A stretch of 64,000 bases of DNA. Origin: Pacificimonas flava (GTDB lineage: Bacteria > Pseudomonadota > Alphaproteobacteria > Sphingomonadales > Sphingomonadaceae). Shown here piece by piece: positions 28,484 through 36,536 of the stretch (position 1 is its first letter; the number at the start of each line of letters is the position of its first letter). Made by a program: the position numbers and the translations under genes. The notes under the pieces were generated by a model. The model ran no database searches. It saw only the letters and a list, made by a program, of their open reading frames with translations, and was not told where the DNA came from. Where the stretch lies: positions 62,001 to 126,000 of the forward strand of contig NZ_AMRV01000001.1 in NCBI RefSeq assembly GCF_000342165.1, read 5' to 3'.

Positions 28484-29164
28484 ATGACCGAACTCGAACT
28501 CTGGGAGGCCGAGGACGCGGACGAATTCGCGTCGTCCATAGCCGGGGATATCGGGTTTATCATCGACAGTGCGCTCGATGCCCGGCGCCAGGCTCTGATC
28601 GCCCTGCCTTGGGAAGACTTTCTGGCGCCCGCCTACGACAAGCTGGCCGAGCAGCGCCGCGATTGGCGGCACGTCACGTTCGTTCCGACGCACGACGATC
28701 TCGTTCCGGTGAATGATCCGACGTCCAAGGTTGCCAAGCTTGCGAAGCTGTTCATGCCGAAGGGTGCGCGGGTGCTGCCGCTGTCGTCGGAAAATCCGGA
28801 CTACAAGCTTGCCGGCAGCGCCGCCAATGCTCGCTTGCAGGATCTGGGCTGGCCGCTCGATCTGGTTCTGATGACGTTCTCCGACGATGGGGAAGCTGCC
28901 GGCTTCGTCGACGGGCCCGACCTTGCGGAGGCCATTGAATCGCCGGACGACATCCGCGCCCTCGGCGTGGAGACGCCGGGCGGTCGGCAGATCGTCAGCA
29001 TCTCGGGACATGCCGTTGCAAAGGCGCGTACGGTGCTGTTTGCCCTGCGCGGGCAGAACCAGGCGGCTCTGGAGGCCGCAGGCGCTGGCGATACGGAGAC
29101 GCCGCTCGGTCAGGTTCTGCGGAAGGTGACCGTCCCGGTCGATGCGCACGTCCTGACGGACTGA
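28484..29164 (+). CDS. 6-phosphogluconolactonase-like protein with degenerate active site
   Basis: A 226-residue protein starting at ATG 28484 after a GAGGT site. The order of blocks follows 6-phosphogluconolactonase, but the key motifs are altered. The glycine-rich phosphate loop (GGSTP in the family) reads LPWEDFLAP. The DERxVP block reads THDDLVPV. The catalytic GxGxDGHxASLFP block reads TFSDDGEAAGFVDG (about residues 130-143), so the conserved histidine is missing. The C-terminal VTVPVDAHVL is family-like. It may be a non-catalytic relative or have another ligand. It sits four bases before the AceE/transketolase-like gene. Confidence 0.75.
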   Translation: MTELELWEAEDADEFASSIAGDIGFIIDSALDARRQALIALPWEDFLAPAYDKLAEQRRDWRHVTFVPTHDDLVPVNDPTSKVAKLAKLFMPKGARVLPLSSENPDYKLAGSAANARLQDLGWPLDLVLMTFSDDGEAAGFVDGPDLAEAIESPDDIRALGVETPGGRQIVSISGHAVAKARTVLFALRGQNQAALEAAGAGDTETPLGQVLRKVTVPVDAHVLTD

Positions 29165-29168
29165 GTTC

Positions 29169-31529
29169 ATGAGCACAGCATCGGAAGACGGCGCGGCGCT
29201 CGAGGGCGCGTCCACGGATCTGCTGGAGCTGGTGGAGCAGCGGCTTCGCTGGCTGTCCTCCTGGACGGTTCATAACGCCAATCATTTGCGCGAAAGTTCG
29301 GACGGGCTGAAGGTCGGCGGCCATCAGGCGAGCTGCGCGTCCATGACCGCAATCATGACGGCGCTCTATTTCACCGCGCTGCGCCCGAACGACAAGGTGG
29401 CGGTGAAGCCGCACGCCGGTCCCGTTCTTCATGCCATCCACTATCTGCTCGGCAACCAGACGCGCGAGCAATTGGAACGCTTTCGCGGGTTTGGCGGCGC
29501 GCAGTCCTATCCCAGCCGAACGAAAGACAGCATTCCCGTCGATTTCTCGACCGGTTCCGTCGGTCTGGGCGTGGCAATCACCGCCTTTGCGAGCCTCGTT
29601 CAGGATTATCTGATCGCGCATGATCGTCTCGGGCCGGAACAGGCCGGGCGGATGATCGCGCTGATGGGTGACGCCGAACTCGACGAGGGCAATATCTACG
29701 AATGCCTGATCGAGGGGTACAAGCACGGGATTCGCAATTGCTGGTGGATCGTCGATTATAACCGTCAGTCCCTGGATGCCACGACGGCGGATCGCATGTT
29801 TCGGCGCTTCGATGACATTTTCGAAACCTGCGGCTGGACTGTCGTCACGCTGAAATACGGGAAGCGCCAGCTTGCCGCCTTCGCGCGGCCTGGCGGCGCC
29901 GCGCTGCGGGAGTGGATCGACACGGTCCCGAACGCCGACTTCGCCGCTTTGACCTATGGCGGGGGCGGTGCATGGCGGGAGCGGCTGCGGCGCGACCTTG
30001 CGGAGGACGATGAGGCGCTTTCCCTGATCGCGTCCCATGACGATGACGCCCTTGCGGCGTTGATGACCAATCTCGGAGGACATTGCCTCGAAACGCTGGT
30101 GGAGGCCTTTGCCGCCGCCTCGCACGGCGAGACCCCGACGATGTTCATCGCCTATACGGTGAAGGGGTTCGGACTGCCCTTTGCCGGGCACAAGGACAAT
30201 CATGCGGGCCTGATGACGCCGTCCCAGATCGACGATCTGCGAGAGACGCTGGGGATTGCGAAGGGGGAGGAATGGGAGCCGCTGGCGGGTCTCGGCGACA
30301 ATGCCGCCCGGGGCGTGAAGCGCCTGCTCGCCGCTTCACCGCTGGGGGCAGCTCTGAAAGCGCAGCGCACTCAAGCCTCGCCGCGTCATGAGGCACCGAA
30401 ACTCGCCGCCCCGGCCGACGAGAGCCAGTCAACCCAGACGGCGTTCGGCAAGATCATGCTCGATATCGCTAAGTCCCGCAGCGCCTTGGCGGATCATATC
30501 GTGACGACCTCGCCCGATGTGACGGTGTCGACCAATCTCGGCGCCTGGGTCAACCAGCGCGGCCTGTTCCGTCGCAACGAGGTGCCGGACGTCTTCAAGG
30601 CGGCAAAGATTCCCTCCGCGCAAAAATGGCGCTTCCATGCCGCCGGGCAGCATATCGAACTGGGCATTGCGGAGAACAACCTGTTTCTGATGCTGGCGGC
30701 GCTGGGCCTGTCAGAGCCGTTGTTCGGGACGAGGTTGCTGCCCGTCGGCACCGTGTACGACCCGTTCATCGCGCGGGGCCTCGATGCCCTGAATTACGGT
30801 TGTTATCAGGATTCCCGCTTTCTCCTGGTGGCGACCCCGTCCGGTCTGACCCTGGGTCCGGAGGGGGGCGCACACCAATCACTGTCGACGCCGCTGATTG
30901 GAATGGGCCAGCCTGGCCTAACCTACTTCGAACCGGCCTTTGCCGACGAGCTGGCGCTGATCATGGGGTGGGCCTTTGATCATATGCAGGCGGCGGCCGG
31001 GGAGGGGGGCTCTGTCTATCTGCGCCTGTCCACGCGAACGCTGCGGCAGGAGGAGAGGGACGGCGGATCATGGCAGGACGATGCGCTGAAGGGCGGCTAC
31101 TGGCTGCGGGAACCGGCAGAAGGGGCCGAAGCGGCGCTCGTCTTCACGGGAGCCGTGGCACCGGAAGTGCTCTCCGCCTATGAGGAATTGCGCGGTGACA
31201 TTCCCGGCCTCGGCGTTCTCAACGTAACATCGCCGGACCTCCTGTCCCGCGGGTTCACGGCCGCCCGGCACGCGCGCTGGAGCGGCACGGGGACGCCCGC
31301 TTGCCATGCCGGCGATCTTCTCGGCCGCCTTGCGCCCGGTGCCCGGCTGATCACCATTATTGATGGGACGCCCGCTGCCCTGTCCTGGCTTGGCGGAGTC
31401 TACGGTATGCGCGTGGCTCCACTTGGCACCGAGCGCTTCGGTCAGACAGGAACGCTGCCTGATCTCTACCGTGAATACCGGCTGGACAAGCACGCGATCC
31501 TGGATGCTGCTGCCGAACTGTTCGTCTAG
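29169..31529 (+). CDS. transketolase-family thiamine-diphosphate enzyme (AceE-like single-chain E1 or transketolase-like)
   Basis: A 786-residue protein with both halves of a transketolase-type enzyme. The N-terminal half binds ThDP and Mg at MGDAELDEGNIYECL followed by VDYNRQSLD (about residues 175-200). The C-terminal pyrimidine domain has the catalytic-glutamate block IELGIAENNLFLML (about residue 495). The final domain is transketolase-C-like. Layout and length are nearer to the single-chain pyruvate dehydrogenase E1 (AceE) and its relatives than to classical transketolase of about 660 residues. No lipoyl E2 gene adjoins it. It probably forms a unit with the upstream lactonase-like gene. 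The substrate is uncertain. Confidence 0.82.
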   Translation: MSTASEDGAALEGASTDLLELVEQRLRWLSSWTVHNANHLRESSDGLKVGGHQASCASMTAIMTALYFTALRPNDKVAVKPHAGPVLHAIHYLLGNQTREQLERFRGFGGAQSYPSRTKDSIPVDFSTGSVGLGVAITAFASLVQDYLIAHDRLGPEQAGRMIALMGDAELDEGNIYECLIEGYKHGIRNCWWIVDYNRQSLDATTADRMFRRFDDIFETCGWTVVTLKYGKRQLAAFARPGGAALREWIDTVPNADFAALTYGGGGAWRERLRRDLAEDDEALSLIASHDDDALAALMTNLGGHCLETLVEAFAAASHGETPTMFIAYTVKGFGLPFAGHKDNHAGLMTPSQIDDLRETLGIAKGEEWEPLAGLGDNAARGVKRLLAASPLGAALKAQRTQASPRHEAPKLAAPADESQSTQTAFGKIMLDIAKSRSALADHIVTTSPDVTVSTNLGAWVNQRGLFRRNEVPDVFKAAKIPSAQKWRFHAAGQHIELGIAENNLFLMLAALGLSEPLFGTRLLPVGTVYDPFIARGLDALNYGCYQDSRFLLVATPSGLTLGPEGGAHQSLSTPLIGMGQPGLTYFEPAFADELALIMGWAFDHMQAAAGEGGSVYLRLSTRTLRQEERDGGSWQDDALKGGYWLREPAEGAEAALVFTGAVAPEVLSAYEELRGDIPGLGVLNVTSPDLLSRGFTAARHARWSGTGTPACHAGDLLGRLAPGARLITIIDGTPAALSWLGGVYGMRVAPLGTERFGQTGTLPDLYREYRLDKHAILDAAAELFV

Positions 31530-31577
31530 GAAAAGGGCAGCGTTCTTTAAGATCCGCTGGTTAAGAAACGACCGTCT

Positions 31578-33317
31578 GTGCTCCCGTCGAAGAGCGCTGG
31601 CCTGTTTGGGGAGCTTTCCACCTTGCCGGAAGAGGCATTTGCAGAAGAGGAGGTTCTGCAGGAACTGGAGAGTGTCCTTCGCGATCCGGCCTTCCGGCGC
31701 GCACCCGCTCTTGCGCGGCTGCTGCGTTATCTGGTGAACGAGACGCTTGCCGGACGCGGCGATGTTTCCGCCGACCGCATCGCGGCCGAGTGTTTCGGAA
31801 GGCCGGAAACGGTCGATTCCCAAAGGCATTCCGATCCGCCCGTTCAGGTAACGCGCCTACGCCGCCTGCTTTCGGAGCATTACCGGTCTGTGCGCGGTGA
31901 GCGGCGCGTTCTTCTGGATCTGGTGCCTGGCGACCACCGCATACGGTTCGCCCGGTCGCCTGCTTCGCACGAGCCGCCCGAAAAAAAGTCGATGACGGGC
32001 AGGCTGCACGCGATGCGGACGTCGCCGGCGCGGCGCGCGGCGCTTTGGGCGAGCGGCGCCAGCCTGATCGCCGCGCTTGCGATTGGCGGGCTGTCCTACC
32101 GGGACGCGGCACCCGGTTCCTCTGCTTCGGCAGGCGGCAGCGACCGGGCGGCGACCTCCGGGGCGGCAACCATGGCTTATCCCATACTCGCCATAGATCG
32201 GATCGAGCCGCTCAGCAGCGGCAAACCGACCGTGCGTCATGCAGGCTGGCTGACGGCAGAGCTGCGTTCGGCATTGCCGCGCTTTCGCCGCCTGACGATT
32301 CTGGACGGCGTGGCCGAGAAGGGGGTCGCGGATTATCGGTTGACGGGCGACGTGCTTCGCGAGGGATCCGGCTGGCTTCTGAGGCTGCGCTTGACCGATG
32401 AAAGGGACCGCAGCGGCGGGATCGTCTGGCGGTTGCAGCGCTCGATCGACAAGACCGGCGCAAAAATGGCGCTGGCCGAGGCGGCGCGTTCGGCCGTCAC
32501 CCAAATCGCCCAGCAACGCGGCATCATTCATTCGCGGGAGTCACGAGCAGAGGGAAAGGATCGATCGCCCGGGTATCGCTGTCTGATGTTGTGGCGCGAC
32601 GGCTTCGACAGTCCCGATATCGAGGATCGCCGGCGTGTCCGGAACTGTCTCGACAGCATTCTTGCGTCCGGCAACCGCGCGCCCGCCATTCCTGCGGCGC
32701 TGGCCTGGAGCCTGTCCGCGCGCGAGCAAGCCGCGGATCCACGGACGCGAAATCTGGACGGAGCCCTCGCCGCCGCGCGGTCTGCCGTGGCGCTGGACCC
32801 GTCCGACAGCTTTGCGCAGATGTCGCTGGGGCATGTTCAGTTCCTGGCTGGCGATCCGGCTTTCGCGAAGGCGGACGCGCGCGCGCTGGCGTTGAATCCC
32901 TATGATCCGGACGTCGCGCTCTATGTCGGCCTGCACCGACTCTACGCCGGAGAGGAATCCGGTGCCGCGCTTCTGGACCAGGCGGAGCGTTACCATGTGC
33001 AACCACCCGCAGCCCTGATCACCGCGCAGGTCGTCGCTGCGGTTCTGGCCGGGGATGACGATTCCGTCCGGCTCTACGCCGACCGAATGGTTCGGGATTC
33101 GCGCGCGCGATTCCCGAAGGCCTTCTGGCAGGCTATTGCGGCCGGCGCACGGGGTGATCGCCCCAAGGCGAATGCCTATTGGCGCGAGTTCGAAGCGGAC
33201 CACCCCTTGGCGGCGCAGCAGTTTCAGGATCTGGTCGCTGGATTTGGCATGCGGCCGCCCGTTGCGATGCGTCTCGATGCCTGGATCGAGCGTCATGTTC
33301 GAAGCGAGAGAAATTAG
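31578..33317 (+). CDS. membrane protein with N-terminal winged-helix-like region and TPR-like C-terminus
   Basis: A 579-residue protein starting at GTG 31578. Residues 20-115 resemble the N-terminal region seen in many TPR-bearing adenylate-cyclase-related or CadC-like proteins: LARLLRYLVNETLAGRGD, IAAECFGRPETVD, and VTRLRRLLSEHY. A single membrane helix follows at about 155-172. The C-terminal half has repeated Ala-rich helical pairs (AAARSAVALDPSDSFAQMS and the two that follow), which suggests TPRs. A membrane-anchored regulator that senses outside and binds DNA inside is plausible but unproven. It is 48 bases after the AceE-like gene. Confidence 0.65.
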   Translation: MLPSKSAGLFGELSTLPEEAFAEEEVLQELESVLRDPAFRRAPALARLLRYLVNETLAGRGDVSADRIAAECFGRPETVDSQRHSDPPVQVTRLRRLLSEHYRSVRGERRVLLDLVPGDHRIRFARSPASHEPPEKKSMTGRLHAMRTSPARRAALWASGASLIAALAIGGLSYRDAAPGSSASAGGSDRAATSGAATMAYPILAIDRIEPLSSGKPTVRHAGWLTAELRSALPRFRRLTILDGVAEKGVADYRLTGDVLREGSGWLLRLRLTDERDRSGGIVWRLQRSIDKTGAKMALAEAARSAVTQIAQQRGIIHSRESRAEGKDRSPGYRCLMLWRDGFDSPDIEDRRRVRNCLDSILASGNRAPAIPAALAWSLSAREQAADPRTRNLDGALAAARSAVALDPSDSFAQMSLGHVQFLAGDPAFAKADARALALNPYDPDVALYVGLHRLYAGEESGAALLDQAERYHVQPPAALITAQVVAAVLAGDDDSVRLYADRMVRDSRARFPKAFWQAIAAGARGDRPKANAYWREFEADHPLAAQQFQDLVAGFGMRPPVAMRLDAWIERHVRSERN

Positions 33318-33742
33318 GAGCGAATGGGCCTCTTCGGGTCGGCGCGGCCAAACACCTTCGGTTTGTTGACCGCCGGACGCTTGGCCGTCGTCTGCGCCGT
33401 ATAGGGGTTCCAGGGAACGAAACCCTTCATGCTTCCGCTGTCATTCGGCTTTGCAAGAACAGGCAGGCCGTTCTCGTCGAGCGAAATCCCTTCGTCGAAT
33501 CGAACGCCGATGCGGTCGCCGTCGACCCAGCGAACTTCCGCCCGAAGATCCGGGTAGGCCTCTATATGGATAAGCAGGAACTCTCCGGGCGTGAATGTCT
33601 GATCGACCTTCAGGAGAGCGCCGTGCGGAGAAAGGTCGCGGATCAGCACCGTTCGCGACTCCCCATCCACGGTGGCCATTGCCTTTTTCAGGATCTTCCG
33701 GCGTGCCTCCCGCGCTGTTTGCTGCGTGTTTTCGTCACTCAT
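33314..33742 (-). CDS. PilZ domain protein at the end of the motor operon
   Basis: A 142-residue protein starting at ATG 33742. The PilZ c-di-GMP-binding pattern is visible: an RxxxR cluster in TAREARRKILKK (about residues 8-20) and DxSxxG in IRDLSPHGALL, about 20 residues later. It overlaps the end of motB by eight bases, so it is coupled to the stator genes. In other bacteria PilZ proteins such as YcgR slow the flagellar motor when c-di-GMP is high; the gene position suggests a similar role here. It has no YcgR-N domain. It is convergent with the TPR gene, overlapping it by four bases. Confidence 0.85.
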   Translation of the reverse strand: MSDENTQQTAREARRKILKKAMATVDGESRTVLIRDLSPHGALLKVDQTFTPGEFLLIHIEAYPDLRAEVRWVDGDRIGVRFDEGISLDENGLPVLAKPNDSGSMKGFVPWNPYTAQTTAKRPAVNKPKVFGRADPKRPIRS

Positions 33743-34637
33743 ACGCTTCCGCTCTGTACAAAGTTTCGCTGGGCGAGGGGTCTGTAGGTTCGGAATATAG
33801 CAGGGTGATCGAGATACGGCGATTGCTTGCGGACAGCGGATCGTCGGCATTGCGAAGTTCCTTGTCCGCCGAACCCTCGATGCGTCCAAAGCGGGCCTCG
33901 TCGACGCCGCGCGCGACGAGCATTCGGCGCGTGACATCCGCGCGGCCGGTCGACAGCAGCCAGTTGTTCATCAGATGCGGATCGGTGTAGCGCCGCCCGT
34001 CCGTATGGCCGCGAATGGCCACCTCGTTGTCGAGGACCGAAAGCGCTTCGGATACGGCAGCCATGACGGGACCGGCCAGCTCCGCGGCACTGGTTTCCCC
34101 AACCTGGAACATGGAGGCGCCCGGCGCGTCCGTTACTTCCAGGCGGAGGCCCTCGGGTGTCAGCGCCAGGTTGAACTGATCGGCGAATTTCTCCAATTCC
34201 GGGTCAGCCTGCACGATCTGTAGCAGCCGTTCGCGAAAGTCCTCGAACGATTCGAAATCGTCGGCCCGGCTCGCTTCGGTCGTCTGCGGCCCGCCGGCGA
34301 AATCCAGTTGATCGATCGGACGCTCCAGCGATGTCAGGGCCTTCTGTGACGAGATTGCGATGCCGTCTTTCTCATGCAGGGAGCGGCCGGCCATGAAGCC
34401 GTTCGCACCGCCGCCATCCGACGTCTGGGCGAGAGTGGGACGAAAATAGTCCGCAATGCCCTTTCGCTGATCCTCGGTCGTTGCGCCGATGATCCACATC
34501 AGGAGGAAGAACGCCATCATCGCGGTCACGAAGTCGGCATAGGCGACCTTCCAGGCGCCGCCATGATGGCCCGCTTCGCCGGAGATCACCTTCTTGACGA
34601 TGATGGCGGGCGGCCGATTGTCGTTGGTGGTCGACAT
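33735..34637 (-). CDS. motB: flagellar motor stator protein MotB
   Basis: A 300-residue inner-membrane protein with one N-terminal helix. The start has AGHHGGAWKVAYADFVTAMM, in which the aspartate is the proton-binding residue, then AFFLLMWIIGAT. A plug/linker follows, and the C-terminal OmpA-like domain binds peptidoglycan (AIRGHTDGRRY, then LSTGRADVTRRML). It forms the stator with MotA. It lies three bases after motA and overlaps the PilZ gene. Confidence 0.94.
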   Translation of the reverse strand: MSTTNDNRPPAIIVKKVISGEAGHHGGAWKVAYADFVTAMMAFFLLMWIIGATTEDQRKGIADYFRPTLAQTSDGGGANGFMAGRSLHEKDGIAISSQKALTSLERPIDQLDFAGGPQTTEASRADDFESFEDFRERLLQIVQADPELEKFADQFNLALTPEGLRLEVTDAPGASMFQVGETSAAELAGPVMAAVSEALSVLDNEVAIRGHTDGRRYTDPHLMNNWLLSTGRADVTRRMLVARGVDEARFGRIEGSADKELRNADDPLSASNRRISITLLYSEPTDPSPSETLYRAEAYE

Positions 34638-34640
34638 GGG

Positions 34641-35507
34641 TCAGGCGGCCTCGCGCAGACCGTCGAAGACGGCGGCGAATGTTGGTTGATTGTGCGCGCT
34701 GATGCTGGTGCGCGCCGCCTCGATGACCAGTGCCTGCGGGCTGTTGCGGATCGAGGCCACGATGATCTGCTTGGCGACGTGGTAGAGTTCCGCCTCCTCG
34801 CGCAGCACCTGCTTCAGGCGGGAAGCGCAGGGGGCGGCGATGCCATAGGCCATGAAGACACCGAGGAAGGTGCCAACGAGTGCGCTGCCGATCATCGCGC
34901 CAAGGACGGCGGGCGGCTGGTCGATGGAGCCCATCGTCTTGATGACGCCCAGCACGGCGGCAACGATGCCGAGAGCGGGCAGGCCGTCGGCCAGGCTCTC
35001 CAGCATGTGGACGCTTTCCTCCTCATGATGAAGATGCGTCTTCAGCGCGCTGTCCATGACTTCCTCGACCTGAAAGGGATCAAGGCCGCCGGGCGCGATC
35101 ACCTGCAGGCGTAGCGCGTCGGTGACGTAGCTGACGAAGAAGTGATCGGCGAGGAGCGTCGGATAATCCTTGAAGATGTCGCTGGTCTGCGGCTCCTCGA
35201 CATGCGGTTCGACGGCGACCGGGCCCTCGTCCTTCATCAGCTTGGTGAGACGGCCGACGAGCAGGATCGCGCTCATATAATCCGCATCCTTCCAGCGCGG
35301 TCCTTTCAGGATTTTCGCGAAGGAGCCACCCAGATGCTTCACCGCACGAATGGAGTTGCCGATGATCATCGCACCGATGGCGGCGCCGCCGATGATCATC
35401 AGTTCGTAGGGCAGGGAATGGAGGATGGGTTCCATATGGCCGCCGGCGATCAGGAACCCGCCGAAAACCATGCCGAACAAAACGGCCAGACCTATACCGA
35501 ACATCAT
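34641..35507 (-). CDS. motA: flagellar motor stator protein MotA
   Basis: A 288-residue membrane protein with four helices: two near the N-terminus (FGIGLAVLFGMVFGGFLIAG and the next), and two after a large cytosolic loop with DYPTLLADHFF. The late block LADGLPALGIVAAVLGVIKTMG and SALVGTFLGVFMAYG are characteristic of MotA. The motor uses the proton gradient through MotA/MotB. It is 77 bases after flgL on the same strand, so it may be read from the flgB promoter or from its own. Confidence 0.94.
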   Translation of the reverse strand: MMFGIGLAVLFGMVFGGFLIAGGHMEPILHSLPYELMIIGGAAIGAMIIGNSIRAVKHLGGSFAKILKGPRWKDADYMSAILLVGRLTKLMKDEGPVAVEPHVEEPQTSDIFKDYPTLLADHFFVSYVTDALRLQVIAPGGLDPFQVEEVMDSALKTHLHHEEESVHMLESLADGLPALGIVAAVLGVIKTMGSIDQPPAVLGAMIGSALVGTFLGVFMAYGIAAPCASRLKQVLREEAELYHVAKQIIVASIRNSPQALVIEAARTSISAHNQPTFAAVFDGLREAA

Positions 35508-35584
35508 CTTGTTACTGCTCCCGCACGCGATACCGCATCTACAGGAACGACGCGGAGGCGCGGGAGTTAAGCGACAATCCGCAG

Positions 35585-36520
35585 CTAGATCTGGTTGAAC
35601 AGCGAAAGGCCGGCGATGCGGCCGAAGCTGGCCTGCGCCGCCTTCAGGATGGTGTTCAGGCGCTCGAGGTCGACGACGGCTTCGGTCACGTCGACGTCCT
35701 CCAGGTCCGAACGCGCGGCCTCAAGCTCGATCATCAGGCTGTCGAGCCGTTCTGATTCCTTCACGATACCGGCCTGACGGGCGCCCTGGCTGGCTTGGAC
35801 ATTGCCGATGCTGTCCGCGACCTCGGTAATGTCGGCCAGCATTTGCTCCATGCCGCTGTGGCGGGCGTCGCGTTCCTCCACCGTCTCGCTGCCACTCGCC
35901 GGCGGCTGCATTAGCGCGGTAAAGCGATCGAGCATGTCGAAGACGGAGCCGCTTTCCTCATTCTGAAGGTCGAGGAAACTCTTGCCGCTGTCGCCGCTCG
36001 AGACGAGATTGGTGCTGCCCACGGGAATTTCGATCGGATCGCCGCTGCCGGCCCAATGGATGGTACCGTCCGCCGCCTTTTCATAGGCCGGGCGTCCGGC
36101 CCGCGCCCCGGCAAAAACGTAGCTGCCGTCGGCGTCGCGCGTATTGGCAAGGCCGAGCAGTTGCTCGCGAATCTGTGCGACCTCCGTGCCGATGGTCACG
36201 CGATCCTCTGCGGTCAACGTGTCGTTCGATGCGGAGAGCGCGAGTTCCTTCAGTCGCAGAAGCTGATCGGTCATTCCGCCGAGAGCGATGCCGCTTGTTT
36301 CCAGTCTTGCGTTCAGCGCGTCCGCATTGCGCTGCGCCTGCTTCGCTTCGCTCATGGATCGTTTCAGAAGGTCCGCGCGCTGCGCTGCGGTCGGGTCGTC
36401 GGACGCCCGCTGCAGCCGCTTGCCGGTGGCGATCTGGTTCTGAATCCGCGAAGCCTCGCTGAGCCGGTCCAGCATGGTCTGCGATTGCGTGTTGTACCAG
36501 TTGTTCGTGCTTAGCCGCAT
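35585..36520 (-). CDS. flgL: flagellar hook-filament junction protein FlgL (HAP3)
   Basis: A 311-residue flagellin-like protein that joins the hook to the filament. The N-terminal helix block reads STNNWYNTQSQTMLDRLSEA, then ATGKRLQRASDDPTAAQRA. The C-terminal block has VTEAVVDLERLNTILKAAQ and ends near RIAGLSLFNQI. It lies 16 bases after flgK. Length is normal for the family. Confidence 0.93.
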   Translation of the reverse strand: MRLSTNNWYNTQSQTMLDRLSEASRIQNQIATGKRLQRASDDPTAAQRADLLKRSMSEAKQAQRNADALNARLETSGIALGGMTDQLLRLKELALSASNDTLTAEDRVTIGTEVAQIREQLLGLANTRDADGSYVFAGARAGRPAYEKAADGTIHWAGSGDPIEIPVGSTNLVSSGDSGKSFLDLQNEESGSVFDMLDRFTALMQPPASGSETVEERDARHSGMEQMLADITEVADSIGNVQASQGARQAGIVKESERLDSLMIELEAARSDLEDVDVTEAVVDLERLNTILKAAQASFGRIAGLSLFNQI

Positions 36521-36536
36521 GGTTCCGGGTCTTTCC

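Noticed and set aside
35518-35566. A 7-bp inverted repeat between flgL and motA as a terminator.
   Set aside because: The loop is 35 bases and no T-run follows, so it is not a convincing terminator.
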